64,000 nucleotides of DNA from an uncultured Formosa sp. (GCF_947500765.1 NZ_CANMTH010000002.1:620001-684000); one strand, 5' to 3'. Counted from the stretch's first letter, positions 17,668-26,595 are shown. Translations and numbers: made by a program. The notes: generated from the sequence alone by a model not told the origin.

Positions 17668-18252
17668 TTATTCTTTTTTAGAGACTAATCCTTCTGTGAT
17701 TTTGTTCATTTCATCCACTTTATTCTGAAAATCGCCTTTTAACGTTTTTCTATACAGGTTTAAATTGGATACCAATTCGGTGATATTTTCAGGAATAATT
17801 TCCTCAAAAAGCTGACGTAATCGTTTGGCTGTTGTTGGCGATTTACCGTTAGTTGAAATGGCTATTTTTACATGACCTTTAGTGACAACTCCTCCTAAAT
17901 AGAAGTCGCATTGGTTTGGTGTGTCTGCAATATTTACAAGTAAGTGTTTTGCTTTTGCTTCTTTATTAATTTGAAGATTAACATCTAAATTGTCTGTACA
18001 ACCAATTACAAAATGCCGTTTTTCTAAATCTGAAATATCATAGGCTTTCTGAATTAAATTAACCTGAGGATGCTGATCTGCCAAGGTTTTTAATTCGTCT
18101 AAAAAATCTATAGATATTACGTCTACATTTGCATTCGGACTCGATTTTAATAAGAAACTTAATTTCTCTAAGCCAACATTTCCGCCACCAACAATAAGGA
18201 CGTCTAGTTGATTTACTTTTAAAAATATAGGGTATAATTCGTTACGTTCCAT
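17668..18252 (-). CDS. Precorrin-2 dehydrogenase / siroheme synthase N-terminal type
   Basis: This 194-aa protein resembles the N-terminal part of CysG and yeast Met8. It has a Rossmann NAD site (VGGGNVGLEK, about residues 21-30) and an ISTNGKSPTTAKRLRQLFEE segment typical of the dimerisation region. It should oxidise precorrin-2 to sirohydrochlorin and perhaps insert iron, giving the siroheme needed by NirB. It directly follows the uroporphyrinogen methyltransferase gene (1 base apart), splitting what is one CysG chain in enterobacteria. Whether this chain alone does the ferrochelation is unknown. Confidence 0.9.
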   Translation of the reverse strand: MERNELYPIFLKVNQLDVLIVGGGNVGLEKLSFLLKSSPNANVDVISIDFLDELKTLADQHPQVNLIQKAYDISDLEKRHFVIGCTDNLDVNLQINKEAKAKHLLVNIADTPNQCDFYLGGVVTKGHVKIAISTNGKSPTTAKRLRQLFEEIIPENITELVSNLNLYRKTLKGDFQNKVDEMNKITEGLVSKKE

Positions 18253-18253
18253 G

Positions 18254-19063
18254 TTATTGAGTTATAGGTTCTATGTCTAAATTCTGATATATAAAATCGT
18301 CTTCCATAAACTGATCATTAAAATAGGTTAGTAAACTTTTATGTCCGTTTACCACTTCTCCAATAATAATGATTGCGGGAGACGAGAGTTGTTTGTCTTT
18401 AACTAAATCGACTATGTTTTCAATGGTGCCAATAGCTTGTTTAGCGTCTTCTTTTGTCCCATTCTGTATAATTGCCACGGGCATATCTGCACGATTATTG
18501 TCTTTGTAGATAGTTGTAATTTCAGATAGTTTAGACATGCCCATTAAAATAATAACGGTAGCTGTAGATTGTGCAGCTAACTTTACATCGCTAGACAATG
18601 TGCGGCTAGACGTTGTACCTGTAATGACCCAAAAACTTTCAGAGACTCTGCGTTGTGTTACAGGTATTCCAACCGAAGCAGGAACAGCTATTGCAGAAGT
18701 AATTCCAGGAATAATTGCTGTTTTAATGCTAAAACGTTCTAAGTAATCGGTTTCTTCTTTTCCGCGACCAAATACAAAGGGGTCACCACCTTTTAGTCTA
18801 ACTACTTTGCCGTATTTCTGTGCGTAAGTCACTAATAAATTATTAATCTCATCTTGCGTATAGCTATGGTTTCCTTTGCGTTTTCCAATGTATAGTTTTA
18901 CTGCATCAGGGGCGTGTTCTAAAATGGCCTCATTCACCAAGGCATCATATAACACCGCTTTGGCTTTTTTTAATGCTTTTACGGCTTTTAAAGTCAGTAA
19001 ATATGGATCTCCAGGACCAGCGCCAACAAGGGTTACTTTAGGTTTTATATTTGTGTTTTTCAT
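18254..19063 (-). CDS. cobA: Uroporphyrinogen-III C-methyltransferase
   Basis: This 269-aa SAM-dependent enzyme converts uroporphyrinogen III to precorrin-2, the branch point to siroheme. Family motifs: LVGAGPGDPYLLTLKA at the N-terminus, RLKGGDPFVFGRG (about 85-97), and PGITSAIAVPASVGIPVTQR. It overlaps mobA by 4 bases. Its place next to the SirC-like gene points to siroheme rather than cobalamin. Confidence 0.95.
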   Translation of the reverse strand: MKNTNIKPKVTLVGAGPGDPYLLTLKAVKALKKAKAVLYDALVNEAILEHAPDAVKLYIGKRKGNHSYTQDEINNLLVTYAQKYGKVVRLKGGDPFVFGRGKEETDYLERFSIKTAIIPGITSAIAVPASVGIPVTQRRVSESFWVITGTTSSRTLSSDVKLAAQSTATVIILMGMSKLSEITTIYKDNNRADMPVAIIQNGTKEDAKQAIGTIENIVDLVKDKQLSSPAIIIIGEVVNGHKSLLTYFNDQFMEDDFIYQNLDIEPITQ

Positions 19064-19644
19064 GGTTTGCGCTGTATTAGGTTTTGTAATTCGTTAGGCG
19101 TATTTATATTGTTAAGGGCTTCAAAATCTCGAGAAGCCACTTGTATGCGGTGATAGGTGGATGCTTGTATTAAACGCATTAATTTTAAATGATTTTGTTG
19201 AATAGCTTCTTCAAATCTCTGAAGATTATTCGCGTTATACATGCCAATTAAGGGGTAGTCTCTTGTACTGTCTGATACAAAAGCAATGTTAGAATTAATC
19301 ACTTTTGAATTGATTAAATACCGTTTTATAATGTGAGTCGATATCATTGGGATATCGCAACTTAAAATTAAGTTTTGTTGGGTATTCGTATGTGTTAATG
19401 CCGTATGAATGCCTCCAACAGGACCTTTGTTCTTATAGATGTCTGCCAATAGCGGATAATTATAAACACTATAATCTGTGTTTTCTGTAATGAGATATAT
19501 CTGATTAGAAATAGGTTTAACCGCATCTATAATCCATTCAATAAAGGGCTTATTGTTAAACACCACCAAGCCTTTCTCTGTTTGCATACGAGAACTTTTT
19601 CCGCCACAAAGAATATAAACTGATATGTGTTTTTGAGTATGCAT
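19060..19644 (-). CDS. mobA: Molybdenum cofactor guanylyltransferase MobA
   Basis: This 194-aa protein has the nucleotidyltransferase motif LCGGKSSRMQTEKG at residues 13-26 and GPVGGI later. It would attach GMP to Moco to make the MGD form used by DMSO-reductase-family enzymes such as the nitrate reductase here. The stop and start of mobA and the TSUP gene share one base. Confidence 0.92.
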   Translation of the reverse strand: MHTQKHISVYILCGGKSSRMQTEKGLVVFNNKPFIEWIIDAVKPISNQIYLITENTDYSVYNYPLLADIYKNKGPVGGIHTALTHTNTQQNLILSCDIPMISTHIIKRYLINSKVINSNIAFVSDSTRDYPLIGMYNANNLQRFEEAIQQNHLKLMRLIQASTYHRIQVASRDFEALNNINTPNELQNLIQRKP

Positions 19645-20390
19645 TAAAACATAAATAATTTAATAGATGCCAGTATTAATACAAACGATAGCAGGTAGGT
19701 TAATTTTACATTAGAGAATTTCTGACTGCCTAAAATAGCGCCTAGAGTTCCTCCTATTAAAGCAAACGGTATCAAGTAAAAAGACTCGGTAGGGAAACTG
19801 TCGTTTTTTAAAAGAAACCCTACAAGGCCTGCCACAGAATTTACAAAAATGAATAGGGCAGATACCGCTGCAGATTCTTTAGTGGTTCCCCAAGCTAAAA
19901 GTAAAATTATCGGACTTAAAATAATACCACCGCCAATGCCAATCATGCCAGAAAATAATCCAATACCACAACCAATAATTAAAGCTAAAGGCAGATTTAC
20001 AGCCTTTTGTGTGGTGTGTTCTTTTCCGAAAACACCTAAAATACGTAATACGGCTATAATTAAAAATACGCCTAAAATTTGCTTGTATAAAGTGGTGTTT
20101 ATGGTGAGATAACCACCAATAAAAGCAGCAGGAATAGATGTGATTGCAAACGGATAAAAAAGGTTCCATTTAAAATGTCTATTCTTCTTGAAATACCAAA
20201 ACGAAATCCCACTCACAAAAATATTTAATAGTAATGCTGTTGGTTTTATAATTACAATGGGAAATGAAAATAAAGCCATTAACGCTAAATAGCCGCTCGC
20301 GCCACCATGCCCAACCGATGCGTATAAAAATGAAATACATACCAGAATCGCAGCAAATACTATAAATACGTTAGTGCTAAGAAATTCCAT
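19644..20390 (-). CDS. TSUP (TauE/SafE) family permease
   Basis: This 248-aa protein has about 8 hydrophobic segments and the TSUP pattern: SVGHGGASGYLALMALF in the first repeat and GMIGIGGGIILSPIILLLAW in the second. TSUP proteins move sulfite, sulfoacetate or other small anions. Here it lies inside a Moco/siroheme operon, overlapping the ModE-like gene by 14 bases. It may move sulfite, nitrite or molybdate. The substrate is not readable from sequence, and no modABC genes are visible in the window. Confidence 0.88.
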   Translation of the reverse strand: MEFLSTNVFIVFAAILVCISFLYASVGHGGASGYLALMALFSFPIVIIKPTALLLNIFVSGISFWYFKKNRHFKWNLFYPFAITSIPAAFIGGYLTINTTLYKQILGVFLIIAVLRILGVFGKEHTTQKAVNLPLALIIGCGIGLFSGMIGIGGGIILSPIILLLAWGTTKESAAVSALFIFVNSVAGLVGFLLKNDSFPTESFYLIPFALIGGTLGAILGSQKFSNVKLTYLLSFVLILASIKLFMF

Positions 20391-20721
20391 TTATAATGGG
20401 TTTAAATTCGTTATTTAAAAAGGTTTCACATTTATCATTTAATACTTCAAATTCTTCAATGAGTTGTTTTCCGTAGTCGGTTAAGGTTGAGCTTCCTCCA
20501 GATTTTCCTCCAATAGATTTTACTAACAAGGGTTGGTCTGCTAACTGTTCCATGTCGTTTAATAAGTTCCATGCTTTTTTGTACGACATCTTTAATGCTT
20601 TTGCTGCCGCAGTTATAGAGTGTTCACTTTCCACTTTCTTAAGTAGTTCAATTTTTCCATAACCTATAAATGGCTTGCCATCTTTTTCAATCCAAATCCT
20701 ACTTTTAATTTCCATAGCCAT
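20377..20721 (-). CDS. ModE-like winged-helix DNA-binding protein
   Basis: This 114-aa protein matches only the N-terminal DNA-binding domain of ModE: KSRIWIEKDGKPFIGYGKIE, SITAAAKALKMSYKKAWNLL, and GGKSGGSSTLTDYG. The C-terminal molybdate-binding domains of classical ModE are absent. It overlaps moeA by 17 bases and the TSUP gene by 14, so it is translated with them. It probably regulates molybdate or Moco genes. How it would sense the metal without the ligand domain is open. Confidence 0.87.
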   Translation of the reverse strand: MAMEIKSRIWIEKDGKPFIGYGKIELLKKVESEHSITAAAKALKMSYKKAWNLLNDMEQLADQPLLVKSIGGKSGGSSTLTDYGKQLIEEFEVLNDKCETFLNNEFKPIINGIS

Positions 20722-21889
20722 CTAAACGTATACAGGTTACTTTATCTTCTTTATTTATATATTCAACATCTTCAGGTATAGTCACCAAAACATTACTCGT
20801 TGCAAAGGTATTTAACATAGACGATTGCTGGCTCGGCAAAATACTGACGTTGCCCTCCTTATAATAGGCTTTGAGGAACAGTGTTTTTCCCGTGGTGTTT
20901 TTAAATTCAGAATCTATTTTGGCTAGAATTCTTGGTAAGTGATACGCGTTATAGCCCGCATATTTTTTTAATATTGGTAATACGTACACATAAAAACACG
21001 TTAAAGCAGATGCCGGATTTCCTGGTAAAGCAAATACAAATTGCTGATCTTTCTTTCCAAACCAAAGTGGTTTCCCAGGTTTCTGGTTTATCTTATAAAA
21101 CAATTCGTCTACATGGTTTATGTTTAAAGCTTCTTTTACAAAATCGTAATCTCCAACCGAAATTCCTCCAGAAATTAACAGTATATCTCCATAATCTAAT
21201 GCCTTATGTATGGCTTTTTTTGTTGCTTTTAAAGTGTCTTTGGCTGTAAATGTTTTTACTTTTTGTACTCCAAATCGGTGTAATGCCATGTGTAGCATTA
21301 CCGAATTACTTTCGTAAATAGCACCTTCCTTTAACGGTTTGCCTTGCTTTTGTAATTCGTTACCTGTTACTAAAATCGACACTTTTGGGGTGTTGTATAC
21401 CGCTACTTTTTTAATGCCTAAACCGGCTAAAAAGCCAATAGCGGCTTCGTTTAATACAAGTCCTTTTTTTAATACGCAATCTCCTTTATGTACTTGTTCT
21501 CCAATAGGTCTAACGTTCGCGCCCTGTCTTGGCATTTTTGTTATGGTAATGGTGTTATCTTGTCTTGTAACGTGTTCTTGCATTATAACCGTGTCTGCAT
21601 CATCTGGGACTTTTGCTCCGGTAAAAATACGTACGGCTTCTAAAGGGGGTAACGTAATGTGTTTTGCATCTCCTGCTTTAGATTCTTCAGTTACTTTGTA
21701 ATCTGTTTTATCACTCCAAATAATAGCATAACCATCCATTGCCGATTGTCTGAATGATGGCATATTAATAGGTGCCGAAATGTCTTCTGCCAAAATAGAT
21801 CCTAAGCTTTTAGATATTTTTACCTTTTTTATATGATGGGATATCATGGTAGAATCTATAATGTGTAAGGCTTGCTGAACTGAAATCAT
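20705..21889 (-). CDS. moeA: Molybdopterin molybdotransferase MoeA
   Basis: This 394-aa enzyme inserts molybdate into adenylylated molybdopterin. Motifs: MPSFRQSAMDGYAI near residue 40, ILLISGGISVGDYDFV in the MoCF domain, and ALPGNPASALTCF. It is the first gene of the minus-strand operon. Upstream (21950-21977) there is a promoter region with two AAGTATT half-sites around a TACGTA box. Confidence 0.95.
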   Translation of the reverse strand: MISVQQALHIIDSTMISHHIKKVKISKSLGSILAEDISAPINMPSFRQSAMDGYAIIWSDKTDYKVTEESKAGDAKHITLPPLEAVRIFTGAKVPDDADTVIMQEHVTRQDNTITITKMPRQGANVRPIGEQVHKGDCVLKKGLVLNEAAIGFLAGLGIKKVAVYNTPKVSILVTGNELQKQGKPLKEGAIYESNSVMLHMALHRFGVQKVKTFTAKDTLKATKKAIHKALDYGDILLISGGISVGDYDFVKEALNINHVDELFYKINQKPGKPLWFGKKDQQFVFALPGNPASALTCFYVYVLPILKKYAGYNAYHLPRILAKIDSEFKNTTGKTLFLKAYYKEGNVSILPSQQSSMLNTFATSNVLVTIPEDVEYINKEDKVTCIRLDGYGN

Positions 21890-21949
21890 ATATTAAAGCG
21901 TTATGTCCTGCCGAATATAACGAATAAAAGCATTCAAATTACATAAACT

Positions 21950-21977
21950 AAGTATTTTTACGTAGTTTTTAAGTATT
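21950..21977 (-). promoter_or_regulatory. Candidate regulatory region upstream of moeA
   Basis: Two AAGTATT half-sites (21950-21956 and 21971-21977) flank TACGTA (21959-21964). Read on the minus strand, AATACTTAAAAACTACGTA closely matches the narK region read the same way (AATACTTAATTACTACGTA). It lies 61-88 bases before the moeA start. Together with the nirB, narK and moaE copies it suggests common control. Confidence 0.5.
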
Positions 21978-22113
21978 GCTCTTTATTTTAATAATACGCT
22001 AAAGAATTACAGTGATTTATATTAAAACATGTTTTCGAATTACAATGAGATTCGAATGAGTTAAGCGTTCAAAACATTACATTGTAATTTTAATCTTTTA
22101 AATTATTTGATTT

Positions 22114-23328
22114 ATGAAATCGTATCCGTTATCAGTAATTATATTGCTTTGTGTCGCTATTTTACTGGTAGATGCCATTACGTTTTACTGGTTGCAATCT
22201 GTGTTACAATGGATAGAAGCAGATGTTTATAAGCATCTTATTAATGGGTTATTTGTGTTCTTTTCATTTGGTCTAGTTACCGCCATTATTGTTTTAAAAA
22301 TCCGCTTAGACCATATCGATGTAAAACGTAAACAGTTACTTATTTCGTCGCTATATGGCTTGACCGTATCGTCTTTTGTACCTAAAATTATGTTTGTAGT
22401 GTTTATTACCATCTTAAGTGTTACAAATCGTATGTTTACTAGTATCTTGCCATTGTGGTTAATTCCTGTTTTAGGCGTTATCGCTGGGGTTTTACCTTTC
22501 GGAGCTATTGTTTATGCGGTGTTTAAGGCCGTGTATCATTTTAAAATTTATCATATTGCGGTACAGCATGAGGATTTACCTAAATCCTTCGAAGGCTTGC
22601 GTGTGGTACATATATCCGATTTGCATTTAGGAAGCTTAAATTATCGTTATAAGGTGTTAGATCGGGTTATAAACATTATTAATAAATTAAAACCCGATGT
22701 ATTGTGCTTTACTGGCGATTTAGTGAATAATTACGCATGGGAACTTAACGGATGGGAAACCTGTTTTTTAAAACTGTCTCCGGACATTAAGAAATATGCC
22801 ATTTTAGGAAATCATGATTATGGCGATTATAGTTTGTGGAAAAATGAAGCCGATAAGCAAGACAATTTAGAGCAACTGAAACAGTTTTATACCACCATTC
22901 ATTTTAAATTATTACTGAATGCGTCTGATATTATTTCTAAAAACAACGAACACCTTCATATTATTGGTGTCGAAAATTGGGGGCTGCCACCCTTTAAACA
23001 ATACGGAGATTTAAAACAGAGTCTGTCTGGTTTAAAACCTACCGACTTTAAAATATTAATGTCGCACGATCCAACACATTGGAGCGAAGAGGTTGTAAAA
23101 CATACCAATATTGCTTTAACACTTGCGGGACATACACATGGTATGCAAGCCGGACTTCGAGTTAAAAATAAAGCATGGAGCCCTATACAATATAAGTATA
23201 AACATTGGGCAGGATTGTATAAAGAAGCACAACAATATTTATATGTAAATAGGGGATTAGGCTGGTTAGGGTTTCCTGGAAGATTGGGCATGCGTCCCGA
23301 GATAACGGTACTGACATTAAAATCTTAA
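22114..23328 (+). CDS. Membrane-bound metallophosphoesterase
   Basis: This 404-aa protein has an N-terminal membrane block of about four segments (residues 5-145) and a calcineurin-like phosphoesterase domain. All metal-binding motifs are present in order: HISDLHLG (about 169), GDLVNN, LGNHDYGD and AGHTHG. The overall plan resembles the YaeI/YkuE-type phosphoesterases, some of which act on UDP-2,3-diacylglucosamine or other phospholipid-like substrates. The substrate here is unknown. It stands alone after a 224-base gap. Confidence 0.9.
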   Translation: MKSYPLSVIILLCVAILLVDAITFYWLQSVLQWIEADVYKHLINGLFVFFSFGLVTAIIVLKIRLDHIDVKRKQLLISSLYGLTVSSFVPKIMFVVFITILSVTNRMFTSILPLWLIPVLGVIAGVLPFGAIVYAVFKAVYHFKIYHIAVQHEDLPKSFEGLRVVHISDLHLGSLNYRYKVLDRVINIINKLKPDVLCFTGDLVNNYAWELNGWETCFLKLSPDIKKYAILGNHDYGDYSLWKNEADKQDNLEQLKQFYTTIHFKLLLNASDIISKNNEHLHIIGVENWGLPPFKQYGDLKQSLSGLKPTDFKILMSHDPTHWSEEVVKHTNIALTLAGHTHGMQAGLRVKNKAWSPIQYKYKHWAGLYKEAQQYLYVNRGLGWLGFPGRLGMRPEITVLTLKS

Positions 23329-23367
23329 GAAAATAAAAATAGAATTAATCATTAAAAAAATCAAATT

Positions 23368-23778
23368 ATGGATATTATGGGAGTTATAGCAGAAGATAAA
23401 AATCAAATGACTTTAATTTATAATTCAGAAACATCTGTAGGAAAACAAACGTTAGCCTATGCAAATGCATCAGATAAGGCGTTGGCTTCTGTAGATATTT
23501 CGAAAACTAAAGTTACAGGAACGCAGTGGGCAGAGTTAGCCTCTCGATTAGATATTAATATAGCCGATCTGGTAGATCAAGAGCATGCTAACTTTGTTAA
23601 AAACTTTGGAAACAAAGCCGCGCTATTAAGTTCCGAAGATTGGATAAAGGTTTTACATAACCAGCCCGAAGTATTAAAGGGGTGCATTGTTATTAATGGA
23701 AAAGAAAGCCTAGTTATTACAAACCCATCAGATCTCGTTAAGTATTTAGAATCTAATAGTGCAGGGATAGACGAATAG
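23368..23778 (+). CDS. ArsC/Spx-like thioredoxin-fold protein
   Basis: This 136-aa protein fits the arsenate-reductase-like fold by layout: LIYNSETSVGKQTLAYA at the N-terminus where the CxxC/CX5 loop would be, a central KVTGTQWAELASRL helix, and a C-terminal WIKVLHNQPEVLKGCIVING followed by a PSDLVKYL helix. The catalytic cysteine of true ArsC is replaced (NSETSVGKQ), so reductase activity is doubtful. It starts 39 bases after the phosphoesterase gene. I recognise similar proteins from flavobacteria but know no function. Confidence 0.72.
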   Translation: MDIMGVIAEDKNQMTLIYNSETSVGKQTLAYANASDKALASVDISKTKVTGTQWAELASRLDINIADLVDQEHANFVKNFGNKAALLSSEDWIKVLHNQPEVLKGCIVINGKESLVITNPSDLVKYLESNSAGIDE

Positions 23779-23783
23779 TTGTC

Positions 23784-24179
23784 TTAAGCTTTTACCTGAA
23801 TACCGTCTAAAAATGTATGCAAGGTAGCTAAGTCGTCTTCGTTAATCATTTCAGTATTAATAGCGAGTGTTTTTGTCTCTGATATTAACTTGTAACCAGA
23901 TTTAAACTTTTTTATTTCTGTAATGTCACTAATAGCTATCTGTTTTGGAAGCGGTATAGGTTTAGAAATCACATTGTTTTCAATGGTCATATAGGAGGTA
24001 AAGCGTTGCACAAAATAGAGACTCAGATATAAAATAGCCAAAATAATCCAGCCGTAAGTAAGAAAGCTAAGTTTAGATTGGTCTGTAAAGCTAATTTTTA
24101 TAATGGCAATAACACTCCAGACTACTCCTGCTATAAGGTTCATGTTTAGCTTCTTCTTTTTATAGCGTATTTTTATCAT
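23784..24179 (-). CDS. Small membrane protein with two TM segments
   Basis: This protein is about 131 aa if started at the ATG at 24179, just before the basic stretch IKIRYKKKKLN. A longer in-frame start at 24233 exists but adds an unlikely N-terminus. Two hydrophobic segments (about 12-30 and 40-58) are followed by a soluble C-terminal domain of about 70 aa that resembles a bacterial PH-like fold (MTIENNVISKPIPLPKQIAI). It converges with the ArsC-like gene, 5 bases between stops. No function can be assigned. Confidence 0.7.
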   Translation of the reverse strand: MIKIRYKKKKLNMNLIAGVVWSVIAIIKISFTDQSKLSFLTYGWIILAILYLSLYFVQRFTSYMTIENNVISKPIPLPKQIAISDITEIKKFKSGYKLISETKTLAINTEMINEDDLATLHTFLDGIQVKA

Positions 24180-24233
24180 GGGGCGTATGTTGTAAGTTAT
24201 TAATTTAGATAAGTTGAGGTATTCTAAGTGCAC

Positions 24234-24650
24234 TTTTTAATGAGGCATATGTATTTTAAGCTTAGAATGCGTCACGTTCTATTTGTAGGAAACCAATTTA
24301 CACAATTTTTAAATGTATTAGTCGTTCTTCTGATAAAAAAAAATAGGGATACTAAAATAGTAAACTGCTAAAAATATATTGAAGAGTGATTGCCATACTT
24401 CATTTATACTTCTAGCAGTTTTATTTATATAAATTTAGTTCCGTTTATCTATTAGATATTAATTTTGTTATAATAATTTTAAAGGAATAAAAGTTAATCA
24501 TAATATATATACCTCAAAAAGAACCAACCAGGGATTATAAAAGGTATGTAAGGTAAATTGTAATTGTTTTGATCAAAATATAATTATATAAACAACAAAG
24601 ATAATAATCCAAAAGAATTGAATATTAAACTTCCTTTAATTGATTTTTAT
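24234..24650. other. Intergenic region at the left edge of the accessory stretch
   Basis: It is AT-rich with no gene I can support. It contains a weak hairpin (24362-24421) whose arms are AAACTGCTA and TAGCAGTTT with a long 42-base loop. The hairpin could end the minus-strand transcript of the gene at 24651. Confidence 0.4.
24362..24421 (-). terminator. Possible terminator after the 24651 gene
   Basis: A 9-bp perfect stem encloses a long loop with a further GAAG/CTTC pairing. On the minus strand the tail is only moderately T-rich, so this is a weak call. Confidence 0.3.
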
Positions 24651-25349
24651 TCAGCAAATTAACAACAACCTGCTTTGTCCAGTTTTTTCTTTAGGTGCAC
24701 GGTGAACACATGGAAGGACTTTACTTTCGGGATGGTCTATGGCTAATTTCCATAGGTGACCGAGCCCTAAAGTTATAGGGCGTGCGTCAGGTTTTTCTTG
24801 ATAGTGTAGATCAAAGAAATGTTCAGTTAAAAAAGATTCAAAACCTTCATCTGTTCCCTGATATAGTTTTTTGAGTTCATCACGTATCTCGGGAACAAGC
24901 ACTTTTTGTATGGCTTGTGAATTTGGCAATATTTCACTAGACTCGCCGTAGTAAGTGCATAAAAAAGTTTCGGTAGGTATAGGTGAGCGATCGACATGAA
25001 AAGAATAAACATCGGTAGGAAAAAATGGGTAAATATCATCTCTCTCATAAGACTTGATTATATTAAGTGTTGGAGATGCGCCATGAGCTCTCAACACCTT
25101 CAAGTCATTTAAAAGAATTTCACGAGCAAGCTGCCCTTGTTTACTCAATTTAAGTTCACGAAGTTCCTCTGGATTAAGTTCTGCTATATTTTCGTCTAGT
25201 TCTACTTTTTTAACTATCTCAGAAAAATCACCTATTAGTTTACGAGTCCAACAATTGGCATTAACCTTTCCATGAAAAGGTGTCGAGATAAGATCTTGAA
25301 AATTCGAGACCCAGTGAATTTGATTCTCTGCATGAGATAAATCTATCAT
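24651..25349 (-). CDS. DUF1826-like protein with an HxD...H...R pattern
   Basis: This 232-aa soluble protein has no signal peptide. The C-terminal half has YSFHVDRSPIPTETFLCTYY, then CVHRAPK and RLLLIC. The His-x-Asp, distal His and Arg layout is that of Fe(II)/2-oxoglutarate-type cupin enzymes. The FHVD...LCTYYG...HRAP order also resembles DUF1826, a family often found near zinc-homeostasis genes in other bacteria. Enzymatic activity is inference. It is an isolated gene at the edge of the accessory region with gaps on both sides, which suggests independent acquisition. Confidence 0.6.
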   Translation of the reverse strand: MIDLSHAENQIHWVSNFQDLISTPFHGKVNANCWTRKLIGDFSEIVKKVELDENIAELNPEELRELKLSKQGQLAREILLNDLKVLRAHGASPTLNIIKSYERDDIYPFFPTDVYSFHVDRSPIPTETFLCTYYGESSEILPNSQAIQKVLVPEIRDELKKLYQGTDEGFESFLTEHFFDLHYQEKPDARPITLGLGHLWKLAIDHPESKVLPCVHRAPKEKTGQSRLLLIC

Positions 25350-25431
25350 AATGGTTTGTTACTGTTTTGTATAATAGTTGTGTATTTTTAACCTGTTTAT
25401 AGTTAATAAGTATAAAAGCATTTCCCTCCAT

Positions 25432-26595
25432 TCATAATATATTAAATCCAACAATAAAAGATAACGTTTTGTAATCTGATTTTTTACTTAGATAGGATTT
25501 TAAAACGTCTCTAGTTGTTAAATACCTTATTTCAAAACTCAATTTTTTATTAAAATTATAACCAATACCAAAGGCATAATTTATACCTGATGTAATCTCA
25601 AAATCCCCAGTTCTATCCTCTATACTTGAATTAATAGGAACATCATAAACAAGCGAAATGTTAGTGAAAATTTTTGATTTATCGTTTAAAAATAAATAAT
25701 ATCGAAATCCTATAGGTAACTCTATTGATTTGTAATCTACATCATCAGACTCTTTATAATATTGATATGTTGGTTCAAGTAAAATAGCGAATTTGTTTTT
25801 ATTAAATGGTAGTATATACTCGGCCTCAACACCAAATCTAAGATTTGTTTTATTAGGAAAATCAATATTTAAATAACTATATATTTTATTTGAAATGTCT
25901 ATAGAACTAAGATTAACTCCTGGTCTAATGTATAAGTTAAATAGGTCCTTCTTTTCTTTTTCGTTATTATATTTAGTGTAATTTGAATTTTTACAATCAT
26001 TAAAACGTATAAAGTATTTAATTAAATCTTTACGATAATATTTTAAGTTTTCAATTTTTTGTTTAGAAATAGAAGGACACTTTAATTCGTTTAATATTTG
26101 TTGTTTAAATCCGTTATTTTTTTTAATTATGTTGTCGGTAGTTAAATATTGTTTGTAAATGAGTTGTTCAATTTCTTTATTAGATACTGTATAAAAGAAA
26201 CGACGCAAATTGTTTTCTTGATAATAATATAAATTAGCTTCACCCTCAATTAATACTTTTAAAAATAGGGTTTCGTTAACGAAAATTGGTTTTCTTAAAG
26301 TACTTAATTTATTAATTTGTTCAGGCGACTTATCAATGTTTAATGAAAACCTAATGTATTTTGTCGTGTTGACTGAAAATTCTTTTATTGTATTTATACT
26401 TTGTTCACTAACTTCTGAAGATTCATTTAGTTTGTAATTAATTTTTGTAGGATTATTTAACCAATCTAGATTTTGTATAAGACATTCTGTTTTTAAATTA
26501 TTATTATCAATAAAATATCCTTTCTCAAATTTTATTTGTGCGTAAATATTAAAGGTTAGAATAAAAAATAATGCAAATGTTAGTATTTTTTTCAT
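25432..26595 (-). CDS. Secreted outer-membrane beta-barrel-like protein
   Basis: This 387-aa protein starts with a clear signal peptide (KKILTFALFFILTFNIYAQ). The C-terminal 180 residues alternate polar and hydrophobic residues with repeated aromatic ends (FGVEAEYILPFNKNKFAILL, FAFG-like turns, SFEIRYLTTRD) and finish in FIVGFNIL, as in small outer-membrane barrels. The N-terminal half is a Lys/Asn-rich domain seen in other flavobacterial proteins. The function is unknown. It is probably exported to the outer membrane. Confidence 0.7.
   Translation of the reverse strand: MKKILTFALFFILTFNIYAQIKFEKGYFIDNNNLKTECLIQNLDWLNNPTKINYKLNESSEVSEQSINTIKEFSVNTTKYIRFSLNIDKSPEQINKLSTLRKPIFVNETLFLKVLIEGEANLYYYQENNLRRFFYTVSNKEIEQLIYKQYLTTDNIIKKNNGFKQQILNELKCPSISKQKIENLKYYRKDLIKYFIRFNDCKNSNYTKYNNEKEKKDLFNLYIRPGVNLSSIDISNKIYSYLNIDFPNKTNLRFGVEAEYILPFNKNKFAILLEPTYQYYKESDDVDYKSIELPIGFRYYLFLNDKSKIFTNISLVYDVPINSSIEDRTGDFEITSGINYAFGIGYNFNKKLSFEIRYLTTRDVLKSYLSKKSDYKTLSFIVGFNIL

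Noticed and set aside
20377..20721. A truncated or broken modE
   Set aside because: The frame is intact, overlaps both neighbours as in a coupled operon and has a normal end, so it is treated as a genuine short HTH protein.
15990..22113. Moco or B12 riboswitch upstream of the cofactor operon
   Set aside because: The 224-base moeA upstream region and the 92-base moaE gap show only short palindromic elements, no large conserved RNA fold recognisable by eye.
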